Source: Mucilaginibacter gotjawali (GTDB lineage Bacteria > Bacteroidota > Bacteroidia > Sphingobacteriales > Sphingobacteriaceae). From it: a DNA stretch of 64,000 nucleotides. The DNA lies in assembly GCF_002355435.1 (NCBI RefSeq), contig NZ_AP017313.1, forward strand, positions 2,356,001 to 2,420,000, written 5' to 3'. A program made the translations under genes and the position numbers. Under the pieces are notes generated by a model, which ran no database searches, had not been told where the DNA came from, and saw only the letters and a program-made list of their open reading frames with translations. Positions 26,021 to 34,839 of the stretch are shown here, piece after piece (the first letter of the stretch is position 1; every line of letters begins with the position of its first letter).

Positions 26021-27559
26021 ATGAAAAAGAAATCATTAATTGGCTTGTGTCTATTGCCGCTCCTCCTCGCGATGGTGGCTTTATTCCCTGCTTGTAAAAA
26101 GAACAACGAAGGAGCGCCGTCTATTTCTGATGTAAGGCAATACGTTGCGTCACCAAAGGATACTATTTTGAGTACCGGTAATCCTAGTACAAGTCCGGCA
26201 TTATATGGAAATGGTGGTAATTATGTGGTTATACAGGGGAGCAATTTGCAAAATCCCATCGAAATTGATTTTGACGGCGTTCCGTCAAGCTTTAACCCTG
26301 CTTTAATTACTGCTAACAACGCGGTGGTACCCATACCAACCATTAACTATACAACGGTTGATACTGCCAGGCTTTATAGTATTATTTATAAAACTAAAGC
26401 AGGCTCAACAAGTTTTTGGTTTAAATTGGGGCCTGCAAAGCCAACTATTAGTGCTATATCGAACGTGTTTGCCAACCCTGGCGATTCGGTATACCTTTAC
26501 GGTGCAAATTTAGTTTTGGTTCAACAGTTTTTATATGGGGGCACCAAAATTACATCGTATAAATCAAGCTCAGACGGAAGTTCTCTTGGTTTTTTAATGC
26601 CCGCATCAACACCTACCAGCCTCATTACGGTAACTACTAAGTCAGGTACTGTTTTGGATACCATAAAAGCTACGCCAACTATTTCTGGTATTTCCAACGA
26701 AAATCCAACCGCTGGCGATTCCGTTTATATTTACGGTACTTATTTAAAAAGCATTCAATCGTTAACGTTTGCTGGTACTGCAATTACCTCCTTTACCGAA
26801 TCAAAAGATACGAAGTCTGTTAGTTTTGTTATGCCTCAATTATCATCGAATAGCGGGCCGGTATCTGTTACTACAAAGTTTGGCACAGGTACTACTATTT
26901 ACAAAGTTAATAGTCATACATATTTGCAAGACGGTGTTATAGAAACTATGGATGGTCCTATGTGGACGTTTGGTGGAATGGGCGGATGGTGGGCCGCAGG
27001 TTCTGGCGGTATTGATGATGCCGCAAATGATCAATACGGCTGGTTTACACATACCACAGACTTTGATGGCGTATTGGGTAAAGACAAAACTCAGTTTGTC
27101 TATTTGAATACCGGACTTGGGAATAGTGGTGACGGGCAATGGTATAATGGTTGGGGTACTGATTTATCAGGTAATCAATGGGTGCCAAAAGCCAACCTTA
27201 CTGACGACCCAGGCAGTTGGGCCTTAAAGTTAGAAGTAAGTGTCGCAAAAGGCTGGAATGGTGGTGCACTTGATATTTCGCCAGGAGGTGGCTTTATATA
27301 CAGATGGGAACCATGGAAAACCGGAAAAGCATACAAAACAAAGGGCTGGATTACTTTAACTATTCCGTTGTCATCGTTCCGTGCAAGCGATCCAACGCTT
27401 GGCGAGGGTATGGGGGCTTCTTTAGCTAAACTTACCGATATGCTGGACCAATCAGGAAACGCCACTGCTTACATATATGTGCATAATTATGCTACAACTA
27501 AAACAACAACAGGTTTTTATGGTGCTTTTGACAATATCCGGGTTGTAAAAATTAAATAA
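26021..27559 (+). CDS. Surface glycan-binding lipoprotein with IPT/TIG repeats
   Basis: The 512-residue product has a lipoprotein signal (FPACKKN). Three Ig-like IPT/TIG domains follow (about 40-140, 145-225 and 228-305; PTISAISNVFANPGDSVYLYG and PTISGISNENPTAGDSVYIYG are clear repeats). The C-terminal domain (about 310-512) is rich in Trp and Gly (WTFGGMGGWWAAGSGG, GQWYNGWG, IYRWEPWKTGKA), as in glycan-binding modules of SGBP proteins. It lies directly after SusD, the usual position. It would hold the polysaccharide at the cell surface for the GH5 enzymes. A terminator-like hairpin right after the stop may lower expression of the enzyme genes relative to the binding proteins. Confidence 0.85.
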   Translation: MKKKSLIGLCLLPLLLAMVALFPACKKNNEGAPSISDVRQYVASPKDTILSTGNPSTSPALYGNGGNYVVIQGSNLQNPIEIDFDGVPSSFNPALITANNAVVPIPTINYTTVDTARLYSIIYKTKAGSTSFWFKLGPAKPTISAISNVFANPGDSVYLYGANLVLVQQFLYGGTKITSYKSSSDGSSLGFLMPASTPTSLITVTTKSGTVLDTIKATPTISGISNENPTAGDSVYIYGTYLKSIQSLTFAGTAITSFTESKDTKSVSFVMPQLSSNSGPVSVTTKFGTGTTIYKVNSHTYLQDGVIETMDGPMWTFGGMGGWWAAGSGGIDDAANDQYGWFTHTTDFDGVLGKDKTQFVYLNTGLGNSGDGQWYNGWGTDLSGNQWVPKANLTDDPGSWALKLEVSVAKGWNGGALDISPGGGFIYRWEPWKTGKAYKTKGWITLTIPLSSFRASDPTLGEGMGASLAKLTDMLDQSGNATAYIYVHNYATTKTTTGFYGAFDNIRVVKIK

Positions 27560-27564
27560 ACTAC

Positions 27565-27597
27565 AGCCCCGCAGCCGCATATCGCTGTGGGGCTTTT
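27565..27597 (+). terminator. Attenuating hairpin between binding protein and first GH5
   Basis: Arms AGCCCCGCAG (27565-27574) and CTGTGGGGCT (27585-27594) pair with one wobble and are followed by TTTT. It is in the 46-base gap inside what looks like one operon, so it may let through part of the transcription. Confidence 0.65.
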
Positions 27598-27611
27598 AAA
27601 CAAAATTGAAT

Positions 27612-29231
27612 ATGAAAATGATGATAAAAAAAATAGGCACGGCGTACAAGATTGCCGGGATATTTATAGCACTGGCGGCTGTTATTTCCTGCAAGAAAAA
27701 TAATATAAATGCCCCGCAACTTACGCTTAGTAATATTACAGATACTATACCGGCAAGCGGCGGTACTGTAACATTAAATTTTACTGCTAATGCCGCCTGG
27801 AGTATTGATACAACTGGTTTTGGATGGCTGCAATTAAGCCAGACAACAGGTGGTAGCGGCGCCGCTACCATTACTTTAACTGGTGCGGCTAATAATAAAT
27901 CGGGCGCAAGCCGTTCGTTGCTTTTAAATTTAAATGCAAGTAATGGTCAAAGCAGGCGGATTACGGTGTGGCAGGATGTTATTATTTATCCCTCCTATAA
28001 TACATCGGCCAAAGCAGCCGATGCAACAGGTATGAGTAGTACTGCTTCGCAAATAGCTAATAATATTACCTATGGTTGGAATTTTTATAACACCATGGAA
28101 GCCCCGGGTAGCGAAACCGGATGGGGAAACCCGCCAATTACCCAGCAACAGTTTGATTTGCTAAAAGCAAATGGTGTAAATGCCGTAAGGATACCTATTC
28201 GTTATGATGGCCATTTCATCAACACGAAAACGCTACAAATAGACCCACTATGGCTTGCCCGTATAAAAGAAGTAATCCAATATGGCATTAACGATGGTAT
28301 GTATGTGACCATTAATATCCATTATGATCCCGGAAGTACACTTACAGGTGCTCCACAAGATAGTGCTAACGCTAAGCATAGGGCAATTTGGGAGCAAGTA
28401 GCTACTTATATGCGCGATTTTGACGAGCATTTAATGTTCGCCAGTCTCAACGAAACCAGCCTTAATAACAGCAATGATGTAACGTCAATGGTTACCACAA
28501 TGCGTTATCATCAAACCTTTATTAATGCAGTGCGCAGCACCGGAGGAAAAAATGTTTATCGTGTTCTGGTAATTCAGTCGCCTTCTGCATCAACTGATAT
28601 TCTTAACCAATATCTTGATCCGACCAATGTATATAAAACACCAAAACTGCCTACCGACCCAACGCCTCATAAAATGATGCTTGAGTTCCACTATTATAGC
28701 CCGTCGCAGTTTTGCATATTGGGAGGTGGCACTTCTACAACACCTCAAGACGCAAGCTGGGGTAAAGAGCTGTATTTTTGGGGAAACAGGAATACCTATT
28801 CTGTAAACGGTACATATACTAATTATCATACAACAAACTCACTCTTCCTGGACCGTAATTGCACATCTGCGAATGAAGAAAGTTATGTCGATTCTATAAT
28901 GCACACCGTGAAGGTAAGATTTGCTGATAAAGGTATTCCATTGTTTATGGGCGAGTATGCGCCAAATTATCACGCTGCGAGGTTGACAGGCTATCCGGCA
29001 GATTCGTTAAAGGCGTTGGCATCTGCTACGCATTTCACTGCTTATGTTGCACAACAAGCTAAAGCAAATGGCGTAATACCGTTTTTATGGGCTGGTATAT
29101 TTGACAGGCGAGGATTGAACGGGGTTCCGCAAGGGCCTGCAGTTGTGGGAGATCAGGTAACACTGGATTCTGTAAAAGTTGGCGTAAACAGAGGCATAGC
29201 TGCATACGGCACAGGCACGAAGTTTCAATAA
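27612..29231 (+). CDS. GH5 glycosidase with N-terminal BACON domain, divergent active-site surroundings
   Basis: The ATG at 27612 is preferred over a TTG six bases upstream. A lipoprotein leader (VISCKKN) is followed by a BACON domain (about residues 35-122, ending in RRITVWQD) and a GH5 barrel (about 130-539). The barrel is divergent: where the paralogs have N-x-GNT it reads WNFYNTMEA, the region after beta-3 reads IPIRYDGHF instead of the PCxWDxTHI type, and the acid/base Glu281 is in SLNETS rather than NEP. The nucleophile is in FMGEYAP. Catalytic glutamates are kept, so an active enzyme with changed specificity is likely. It has an insert (LDPTNVYKTPKLPTDPTP) before the HYYSP motif. It is the first enzyme gene after the binding proteins. 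Confidence 0.88.
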   Translation: MKMMIKKIGTAYKIAGIFIALAAVISCKKNNINAPQLTLSNITDTIPASGGTVTLNFTANAAWSIDTTGFGWLQLSQTTGGSGAATITLTGAANNKSGASRSLLLNLNASNGQSRRITVWQDVIIYPSYNTSAKAADATGMSSTASQIANNITYGWNFYNTMEAPGSETGWGNPPITQQQFDLLKANGVNAVRIPIRYDGHFINTKTLQIDPLWLARIKEVIQYGINDGMYVTINIHYDPGSTLTGAPQDSANAKHRAIWEQVATYMRDFDEHLMFASLNETSLNNSNDVTSMVTTMRYHQTFINAVRSTGGKNVYRVLVIQSPSASTDILNQYLDPTNVYKTPKLPTDPTPHKMMLEFHYYSPSQFCILGGGTSTTPQDASWGKELYFWGNRNTYSVNGTYTNYHTTNSLFLDRNCTSANEESYVDSIMHTVKVRFADKGIPLFMGEYAPNYHAARLTGYPADSLKALASATHFTAYVAQQAKANGVIPFLWAGIFDRRGLNGVPQGPAVVGDQVTLDSVKVGVNRGIAAYGTGTKFQ

Positions 29232-29250
29232 CACGCTGAATGATATAAAA

Positions 29251-29340
29251 CACCTCTAAAAACGCCTTGTGTTTTATTTTATCGCCTCACTTTTAATTCC
29301 TCTCCGTAGGATGGGAGTTAAAAGTGGGGCTTTAGAGGTG
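29251..29340 (+). terminator. Long nested inverted repeat between GH5 genes
   Basis: An outer perfect 10-bp pair (CACCTCTAAA at 29251-29260, TTTAGAGGTG at 29331-29340) encloses an inner imperfect 16-17-bp pair (29284-29300 with 29313-29330, core CACTTTTAA/TTAAAAGTG). This would give a 90-base rod-like RNA hairpin. It may be a terminator, an RNA-processing site, or a remnant of a small palindromic repeat. Confidence 0.5.
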
Positions 29341-29442
29341 CCATATAGCAAAAGATCAGCAGATAAGGATGGAATAAATTCATCGTGCGAGTGGTTCTGG
29401 ATGCAATAGTTTTTATGCATTATTTGAAAAATTGAGGACTAG

Positions 29443-30888
29443 ATGAGTAAAATAAAAAAACAGTATTTTTTTAAAGAGTTAGTATTTCTTATTACAATTT
29501 TATTTTTTTTCTCCTGTAAAAAAGCGGCGAAAAATGAGTCGGCGCAGCCAGCGGGTCAACTCTCGGTTAACGTACCTTCTGTAAATTTTACAGCCGACGG
29601 AGGAAGCCAGGACATAACTATTACCAGCAATACCGATTGGACGCTCTACAACCCTGCTTCTTCGTGGTTGCAGACAAGCGTAACATCGGGTAAAAGTGGC
29701 AGTACCATTGTACATATAACAACAATATCGCAAAATACCACTGGGGCAACCTTGTCGGGCCTTTTGGAAATAAATCCTTCGAATGGTCAGGGCACAAAGC
29801 TGATCGTTACCCAGCTAAGCACCATCTACCCAACTTATAATACATCGCCCATAGCGCCTGACATGACTGGTATGACCAACACTGCCGTACAACAGGCATC
29901 CTATATGAAACTGGGCATCAACTTAGGCAATACCCTTGAAGCACCCGGCGGCGAGACGGGTTGGGGTAGTCCCGTCATTACGGAGAATATTATAAAATTT
30001 ATGCAACAAAGCGGTTTTAATTCTATCCGGCTGCCATGCTCCTGGGATTATACCCATATCATAAATAAAGGTACCGAACAAATAGACCCTGCCTGGCTTG
30101 CCCGTGTAAAACAAGTAGTTGGGTATTGTGTAAACAACAATATGTATGTTATCCTTAACATCCACTGGGATGGCGGATGGCTGGTTTGCACGCCGGATAA
30201 ACAAGATTCGGTTAATGCTAAACAAAAGGCATTATGGGAGCAAATAGCCACAGCTATGCGCGATTTTGACGGGCATTTGATGTTCGCCAGCGAAAATGAG
30301 CCAACTACAAACGATGCCGGCCAAATGGCCATTTTAGAGTCGTACCACCAAACATTTGTTAATGCTGTCCGTTCGACGGGAGGGCACAATGCCTATCGTA
30401 TTTTGGTTGTACAAGGGGCGTCACAGCTTATGAACGCATTCCCGGCAGATCCGGCGCCTAACCGGATGATGTTCGAAGAGCATAATTATACGCCATGGCA
30501 GTTTACCGAAATGATAGGAGACCAATCATGGGGCAATATGTTTTATTACTGGGGCACAGGTCATCATTCCACAATTGAACCCAGCCGGAATGCTACCTGG
30601 GGCGAAGAGAGTGACATGAACACTTATTTCCAGGGAATAAAGCAAAAGTTTGTTGATAAAGGTATTCCGGTTATAATGGGCGAGTACGCTGCCATCAGGC
30701 GTTCAGAGCCTCTTGATCAGGTTGCACACCAGGCCTCGGTCGATTATTGGATAACATTTAACACCAAACAGGCATTAGCCAACGGCCTTAAACCATTTTA
30801 TTGGGATACAGGCGGTGTTTTAAATAGACAAAATTTAACAGTAAATGACCAGCGTACACTTAACGCCATAATAGCAGGAGGCAAATAA
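29443..30888 (+). CDS. GH5 endoglucanase with BACON domain
   Basis: The 481-residue lipoprotein (leader ends FFSCKKA) has a BACON domain (about residues 38-127, NTDWTLYNPASSWLQTS) and a GH5 barrel (about 140-480). Motifs: LGINLGNTLEAPGGETGWGSP, RLPCSWDYTHI, NIHWDGGW, acid/base Glu286 in SENEPT, EEHNYTPWQF and nucleophile Glu414 in MGEYAA. These suit subfamily 4, which includes xyloglucan-active enzymes. BACON domains usually extend the catalytic domain away from the outer membrane. The next GH5 gene follows closely (55 bases to its preferred ATG). All four GH5 barrels share the YNTSPxAPDxTGM start, so they arose by local duplication. Confidence 0.9.
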   Translation: MSKIKKQYFFKELVFLITILFFFSCKKAAKNESAQPAGQLSVNVPSVNFTADGGSQDITITSNTDWTLYNPASSWLQTSVTSGKSGSTIVHITTISQNTTGATLSGLLEINPSNGQGTKLIVTQLSTIYPTYNTSPIAPDMTGMTNTAVQQASYMKLGINLGNTLEAPGGETGWGSPVITENIIKFMQQSGFNSIRLPCSWDYTHIINKGTEQIDPAWLARVKQVVGYCVNNNMYVILNIHWDGGWLVCTPDKQDSVNAKQKALWEQIATAMRDFDGHLMFASENEPTTNDAGQMAILESYHQTFVNAVRSTGGHNAYRILVVQGASQLMNAFPADPAPNRMMFEEHNYTPWQFTEMIGDQSWGNMFYYWGTGHHSTIEPSRNATWGEESDMNTYFQGIKQKFVDKGIPVIMGEYAAIRRSEPLDQVAHQASVDYWITFNTKQALANGLKPFYWDTGGVLNRQNLTVNDQRTLNAIIAGGK

Positions 30889-30943
30889 AAGCATATTTGC
30901 TGAAGTGTTTTTTTACTTTTTATACAGTGGTGATTTAAACAAA

Positions 30944-32146
30944 ATGAAAATCAGGTATTTTTTTATCATATTATTATCTCTTATTACGCTTGCATCTTTT
31001 TATTCATTCAAAACGGCTGATAATAGTGCCGGGCCGCGCTCTATTTATCCCTCATACAACACCTCACCAAAGGCGCCTGACTCAACAGGGATGAAAAGTA
31101 ACGCAGTTCAGCTTGCTGCAAAAATTAAGTTAGGGTGGAACATTGGCAACACCTTTGAGGCTCCCGGTGGCGAAACAGGTTGGGGCAGTCCGGTTATTAC
31201 AGAAGGTTATATCAAGGCAGTAAAACAGCAGGGGTTCAATGCAATCCGCCTCCCATGTGCCTGGAATCTGACCCATTTAGCTAATAAAAGCGAAGCACGC
31301 ATAGATCCAAAATGGCTCAACAGGGTTAAAGAAGTAATTGGGTATTGCGTAAAAAATGATATGTATGTTTTACTCAATATACATTGGGACGCGGGATGGC
31401 TCGAAAATAACTGCACTGCCCTTAAAAAGGACTCGGTTAACGCGAAACAAAAAGCGCTTTGGGAGCAGATTGCAACCTGCATGCGCGATTTTGATGAGCA
31501 TTTGATGTTTGCCAGCGCAAACGAGCCTAACGTAGAGAATGCTGATCAGATGGAGGTATTAAATAGCTATCATCAAACCTTCATCAATGCAGTCAGGTCT
31601 ACCGGTGGCCGAAATAGCTACCGGGTATTGGTAGTTCAGGGGCCGTCGACAGATGTCGATAAAACCAGCAAATTGATGAATCGTCTTCCGATAGACAAGA
31701 TATACGGACGGATGATGGTAGAGGTCCATTATTATAGCCCCTACCAATTTTGCCTCATGAACGGCGATGCAAACTGGGGTAAAATGTTTTACTACTGGGG
31801 AAAAGCACTTCATTCGGCTATTGAACCTGAACGTAATGCCACCTGGGCAGAAGAAAATTATGTAAAAAAGTCCTTCGGTAAAATGAAGGCAAGCTTTTTC
31901 GACAAAGGAATTCCGATTGTTGTTGGCGAATATGGCGCCTATCGGAGAAATGAGGGCGAACATGCCCCCAAAGAGTTAGCACTGCATAACGATGCTGTTG
32001 ACTACTGGTTAACATACATTACAAAACAGGCGAAAGCAAACGGGATGTTACCATTTTTTTGGGACACAGGCGGCGCTTTGGACAGGCAAAATTACACAGT
32101 GAGAGATCAGCGGACTATTAATGCTATCGTCGCCGGGGGGAAATAG
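30944..32146 (+). CDS. GH5 endoglucanase without accessory domain
   Basis: The frame is open from a GTG at 30905, but the ATG at 30944 gives a clean leader (MKIRYFFIILLSLITLASF), so it is preferred; product 400 residues. No lipobox Cys is visible, so it may be periplasmic or secreted. The GH5 barrel begins near residue 35 with PSYNTSPKAPDSTGM and shows LGWNIGNTFEAPGGETGWGSP, acid/base Glu194 in SANEPN, HYYSPYQF and nucleophile Glu329 in VGEYGA. Unlike the two upstream paralogs it lacks BACON. This suggests a cell-surface/periplasm division of labour among the duplicated enzymes, which is inference. Confidence 0.88.
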   Translation: MKIRYFFIILLSLITLASFYSFKTADNSAGPRSIYPSYNTSPKAPDSTGMKSNAVQLAAKIKLGWNIGNTFEAPGGETGWGSPVITEGYIKAVKQQGFNAIRLPCAWNLTHLANKSEARIDPKWLNRVKEVIGYCVKNDMYVLLNIHWDAGWLENNCTALKKDSVNAKQKALWEQIATCMRDFDEHLMFASANEPNVENADQMEVLNSYHQTFINAVRSTGGRNSYRVLVVQGPSTDVDKTSKLMNRLPIDKIYGRMMVEVHYYSPYQFCLMNGDANWGKMFYYWGKALHSAIEPERNATWAEENYVKKSFGKMKASFFDKGIPIVVGEYGAYRRNEGEHAPKELALHNDAVDYWLTYITKQAKANGMLPFFWDTGGALDRQNYTVRDQRTINAIVAGGK

Positions 32147-32236
32147 AAGATTGCTACGTTCAAGCCGTAAATTATTTAAAGGCTAATGGATACCGGCAGG
32201 ATTCGGGGAAAGTGTATCTAAGATGCAAAATATTAT

Positions 32237-34831
32237 ATGAAAAGAGGTTTAATAATTGGTACTATTTTATTGTTTTCGTTAAATCTCTTTGGGCAGTTGC
32301 CCTATCAGAACCCTAAGTTGACTTCTGAAGAGAGGGCTAAGGATTTAATATCCCGCCTGTCATTACAAGAGAAAGCTGCGCTGATGTGCGATCAGTCAGA
32401 AGCTATCCCCCGGTTGGGAATAAAAAAGTTCAATTGGTGGAGCGAGGCTTTGCATGGCCTCGCACAAAGCAATGATGTTACTGTCTTTCCTGAGCCGATT
32501 GGGATGGCTGCTTCATTTGATGATAAACTTGTTTACAATGTGTTTGATGCTGTTTCCGACGAATTTCGTGCCAAATACAACCAGGCAAGGAAAAATGGCG
32601 AAGAAAACCGTGCGTTTCTGAACCTTTCGGTTTGGACACCCAATATAAATATATTCCGCGACCCGCGTTGGGGCCGCGGACAGGAGACCTATGGCGAAGA
32701 CCCTTATTTAACCTCGCGCATGGGCATTTCGGTGGTCAACGGCCTGCAGGGCCCTTCCGATTCAAGGTATAAAAAGTTGCTTGCTTGTGCCAAGCATTTT
32801 GCTGTTCATTCAGGCCCCGAATGGAGCCGGCATACGTTGAACCTCAATAATATAAGTCCCCGCGATTTATGGGAAACCTATTTGCCGGCGTTCAAATCGT
32901 TAGTACAGGAAGCTGATGTACGCGAAGTGATGTGTGCCTACCAGCGTTTGGACGATGAACCTTGCTGTGGCAGCAACCGCTTGCTGGAAAAAATACTTCG
33001 GGATGATTGGGGCTTTAAATATTTAGTTGTTTCCGACTGCGGCGCGATAGCCGATTTTTATAACAATCATAAAGTCTCATCCGATGATGTCCATGCTGCT
33101 TCCAAAGCTGTTTTGGCGGGTACCGATGTTGAATGCGGGTTTGGATACGCATTTGGTAAACTTCCACAGGCGGTTCAAAAAGGGTTGATTACAGAGGATG
33201 AAATAAACAAGCATTTGACGCGGGTTTTGGTTGGCCGTTTCGACCTTGGCGAAATGGACAGCGATTCACTGGTTTCCTGGTCAAAAATTCCCATGTCGGT
33301 CGTGAATTCCAAAGATCATCAGAAACTGGCGCTTCAAATGGCGCAGGAATCAATGACTTTGCTGCAGAACAAAAACAATATTCTGCCCTTGTCCAGATCA
33401 GTAAAAAAAATTGCGGTTATTGGCCCGAATGCCGATGAAAAACCGGTGATGTTGGGCAACTACAACGGCTATCCGGCAAATACTGTTACTGTGCTTGATG
33501 GAATTAAATCCAAACTCCCGGCCGGCGCGATATTTTACGACAAGGGCTGCGATATTACTGAGGATATGATCACCGAAAGTTTTGTTGGAAACTCCTCGTT
33601 TGATGGTAAAAAAGGGATAAAGGCAACCTATTGGAACAACAAGGATTTCAAGGGTGACGTGGCGGCACATGATCAGATCACCAACCCCATACAGTTAACA
33701 ACGGCTGGCCAGCATCAATTTAGCACTGGGATAAACCTCAAGGGATTTTCAGGCAAATATGAAGCGGTTTATAAAGCTTTACGATCAGAAATGCTGGTTT
33801 TTAAATTGGAGTATGCCGGAAGATGCCAAATAGTAGTTAACGGCGACACGTTACTAAATAAGGATTCGTACCAGGCTGTACCTTTCAGAATTCCCTTTAA
33901 GGTAGAATCCGGAAAGGAATACAAAATTGAAATCAGGTATTCGGCGGTTTTTGACTGGGTAAACGCCAGTTTAAAACTGAATTTTGGCCGGGAAATACCT
34001 GTAAATTATGATGATCTGATCAACAAATTGAAAGGAATAGACGAAGTGGTGTTTGTTGGCGGAATTTCTTCCAAATTAGAAGGTGAAGAAATGCCGTTAG
34101 AAATCCCCGGGTTTAAAGGCGGGGACCGCACGGACATTAACCTTCCTGCATCACAGCGTAAATATTTGCAGGCCCTGAAAAAAGCTGGTAAAAAAGTTGT
34201 ATTTGTAAACTGTTCCGGTTCTGCTATTGCTTTGACGCCCGAAACTGAAAGTTGCGATGCCATACTGCAGGCATGGTACGGCGGCCAATCGGGCGGACAG
34301 GCTGTTGCCGATGTATTATTTGGCGATTACAATCCATCAGGAAAGCTACCCGTCACATTCTATAAAAATTCAGAGCAGTTGGGCAATTTTGAAGATTATT
34401 CCATGAAAGGCCGCACTTACAGGTTTATGAACAATGCCCTTTTTCCCTTCGGCTATGGCTTGAGTTATACGACGTTCAACATTGGCGCAGCCCGGTTGAG
34501 TAAAACAGCAATCGGAACCAACGAAACTATTCAGTTAACCGTGCCGGTAACAAATGCCGGACTGCGCGATGGTGTTGAGGTTGTGCAGGTTTATGTTCGT
34601 AAAATGAATGACGTTGAAGGTCCGTTAAAAACACTACGGGGATTTAAACGCGTGGAAATTCCCGCAGGAAAAAGCCAACAAGTTTCCATTAACCTGAATC
34701 CTTCCTCCTTTGAGTTTTTCGATTTGAGGCAACAAAAAATGACGGTTACCCCGGGAGAATATGAGGTTTATTATGGGAGTAGTTCCGATTCCAAAGATTT
34801 AAAAACAGCCATAATTTCAATTTTGCAATAA
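32237..34831 (+). CDS. GH3 beta-glycosidase with inserted PA14 domain (beta-xylosidase/glucosidase type)
   Basis: The 864-residue enzyme has a signal peptide (cut near LFGQ), a GH3 N-terminal barrel with nucleophile Asp267 in VVSDCGAI, the GH3 C-terminal alpha/beta sandwich (from about 370, IAVIGPNADEKPVMLGNYNG), an inserted PA14 domain (about 450-590, GIKATYWNNKDFKGD), and a C-terminal fibronectin-like domain (about 760-860). SDCGAI and the NWWSEALHGLA segment are typical of the GH3 branch with beta-xylosidases and alpha-arabinofuranosidases, so xylose or arabinose release is as likely as glucose. PA14 often covers the active site and favours short oligosaccharides. The next GH3 gene follows after 8 bases. 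Confidence 0.9.
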   Translation: MKRGLIIGTILLFSLNLFGQLPYQNPKLTSEERAKDLISRLSLQEKAALMCDQSEAIPRLGIKKFNWWSEALHGLAQSNDVTVFPEPIGMAASFDDKLVYNVFDAVSDEFRAKYNQARKNGEENRAFLNLSVWTPNINIFRDPRWGRGQETYGEDPYLTSRMGISVVNGLQGPSDSRYKKLLACAKHFAVHSGPEWSRHTLNLNNISPRDLWETYLPAFKSLVQEADVREVMCAYQRLDDEPCCGSNRLLEKILRDDWGFKYLVVSDCGAIADFYNNHKVSSDDVHAASKAVLAGTDVECGFGYAFGKLPQAVQKGLITEDEINKHLTRVLVGRFDLGEMDSDSLVSWSKIPMSVVNSKDHQKLALQMAQESMTLLQNKNNILPLSRSVKKIAVIGPNADEKPVMLGNYNGYPANTVTVLDGIKSKLPAGAIFYDKGCDITEDMITESFVGNSSFDGKKGIKATYWNNKDFKGDVAAHDQITNPIQLTTAGQHQFSTGINLKGFSGKYEAVYKALRSEMLVFKLEYAGRCQIVVNGDTLLNKDSYQAVPFRIPFKVESGKEYKIEIRYSAVFDWVNASLKLNFGREIPVNYDDLINKLKGIDEVVFVGGISSKLEGEEMPLEIPGFKGGDRTDINLPASQRKYLQALKKAGKKVVFVNCSGSAIALTPETESCDAILQAWYGGQSGGQAVADVLFGDYNPSGKLPVTFYKNSEQLGNFEDYSMKGRTYRFMNNALFPFGYGLSYTTFNIGAARLSKTAIGTNETIQLTVPVTNAGLRDGVEVVQVYVRKMNDVEGPLKTLRGFKRVEIPAGKSQQVSINLNPSSFEFFDLRQQKMTVTPGEYEVYYGSSSDSKDLKTAIISILQ

Positions 34832-34839
34832 AATCGTTT

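Noticed and set aside
30905..30943. GTG start for the fourth GH5 gene
   Set aside because: It would put 13 non-leader residues before a standard signal peptide; the ATG at 30944 fits better.
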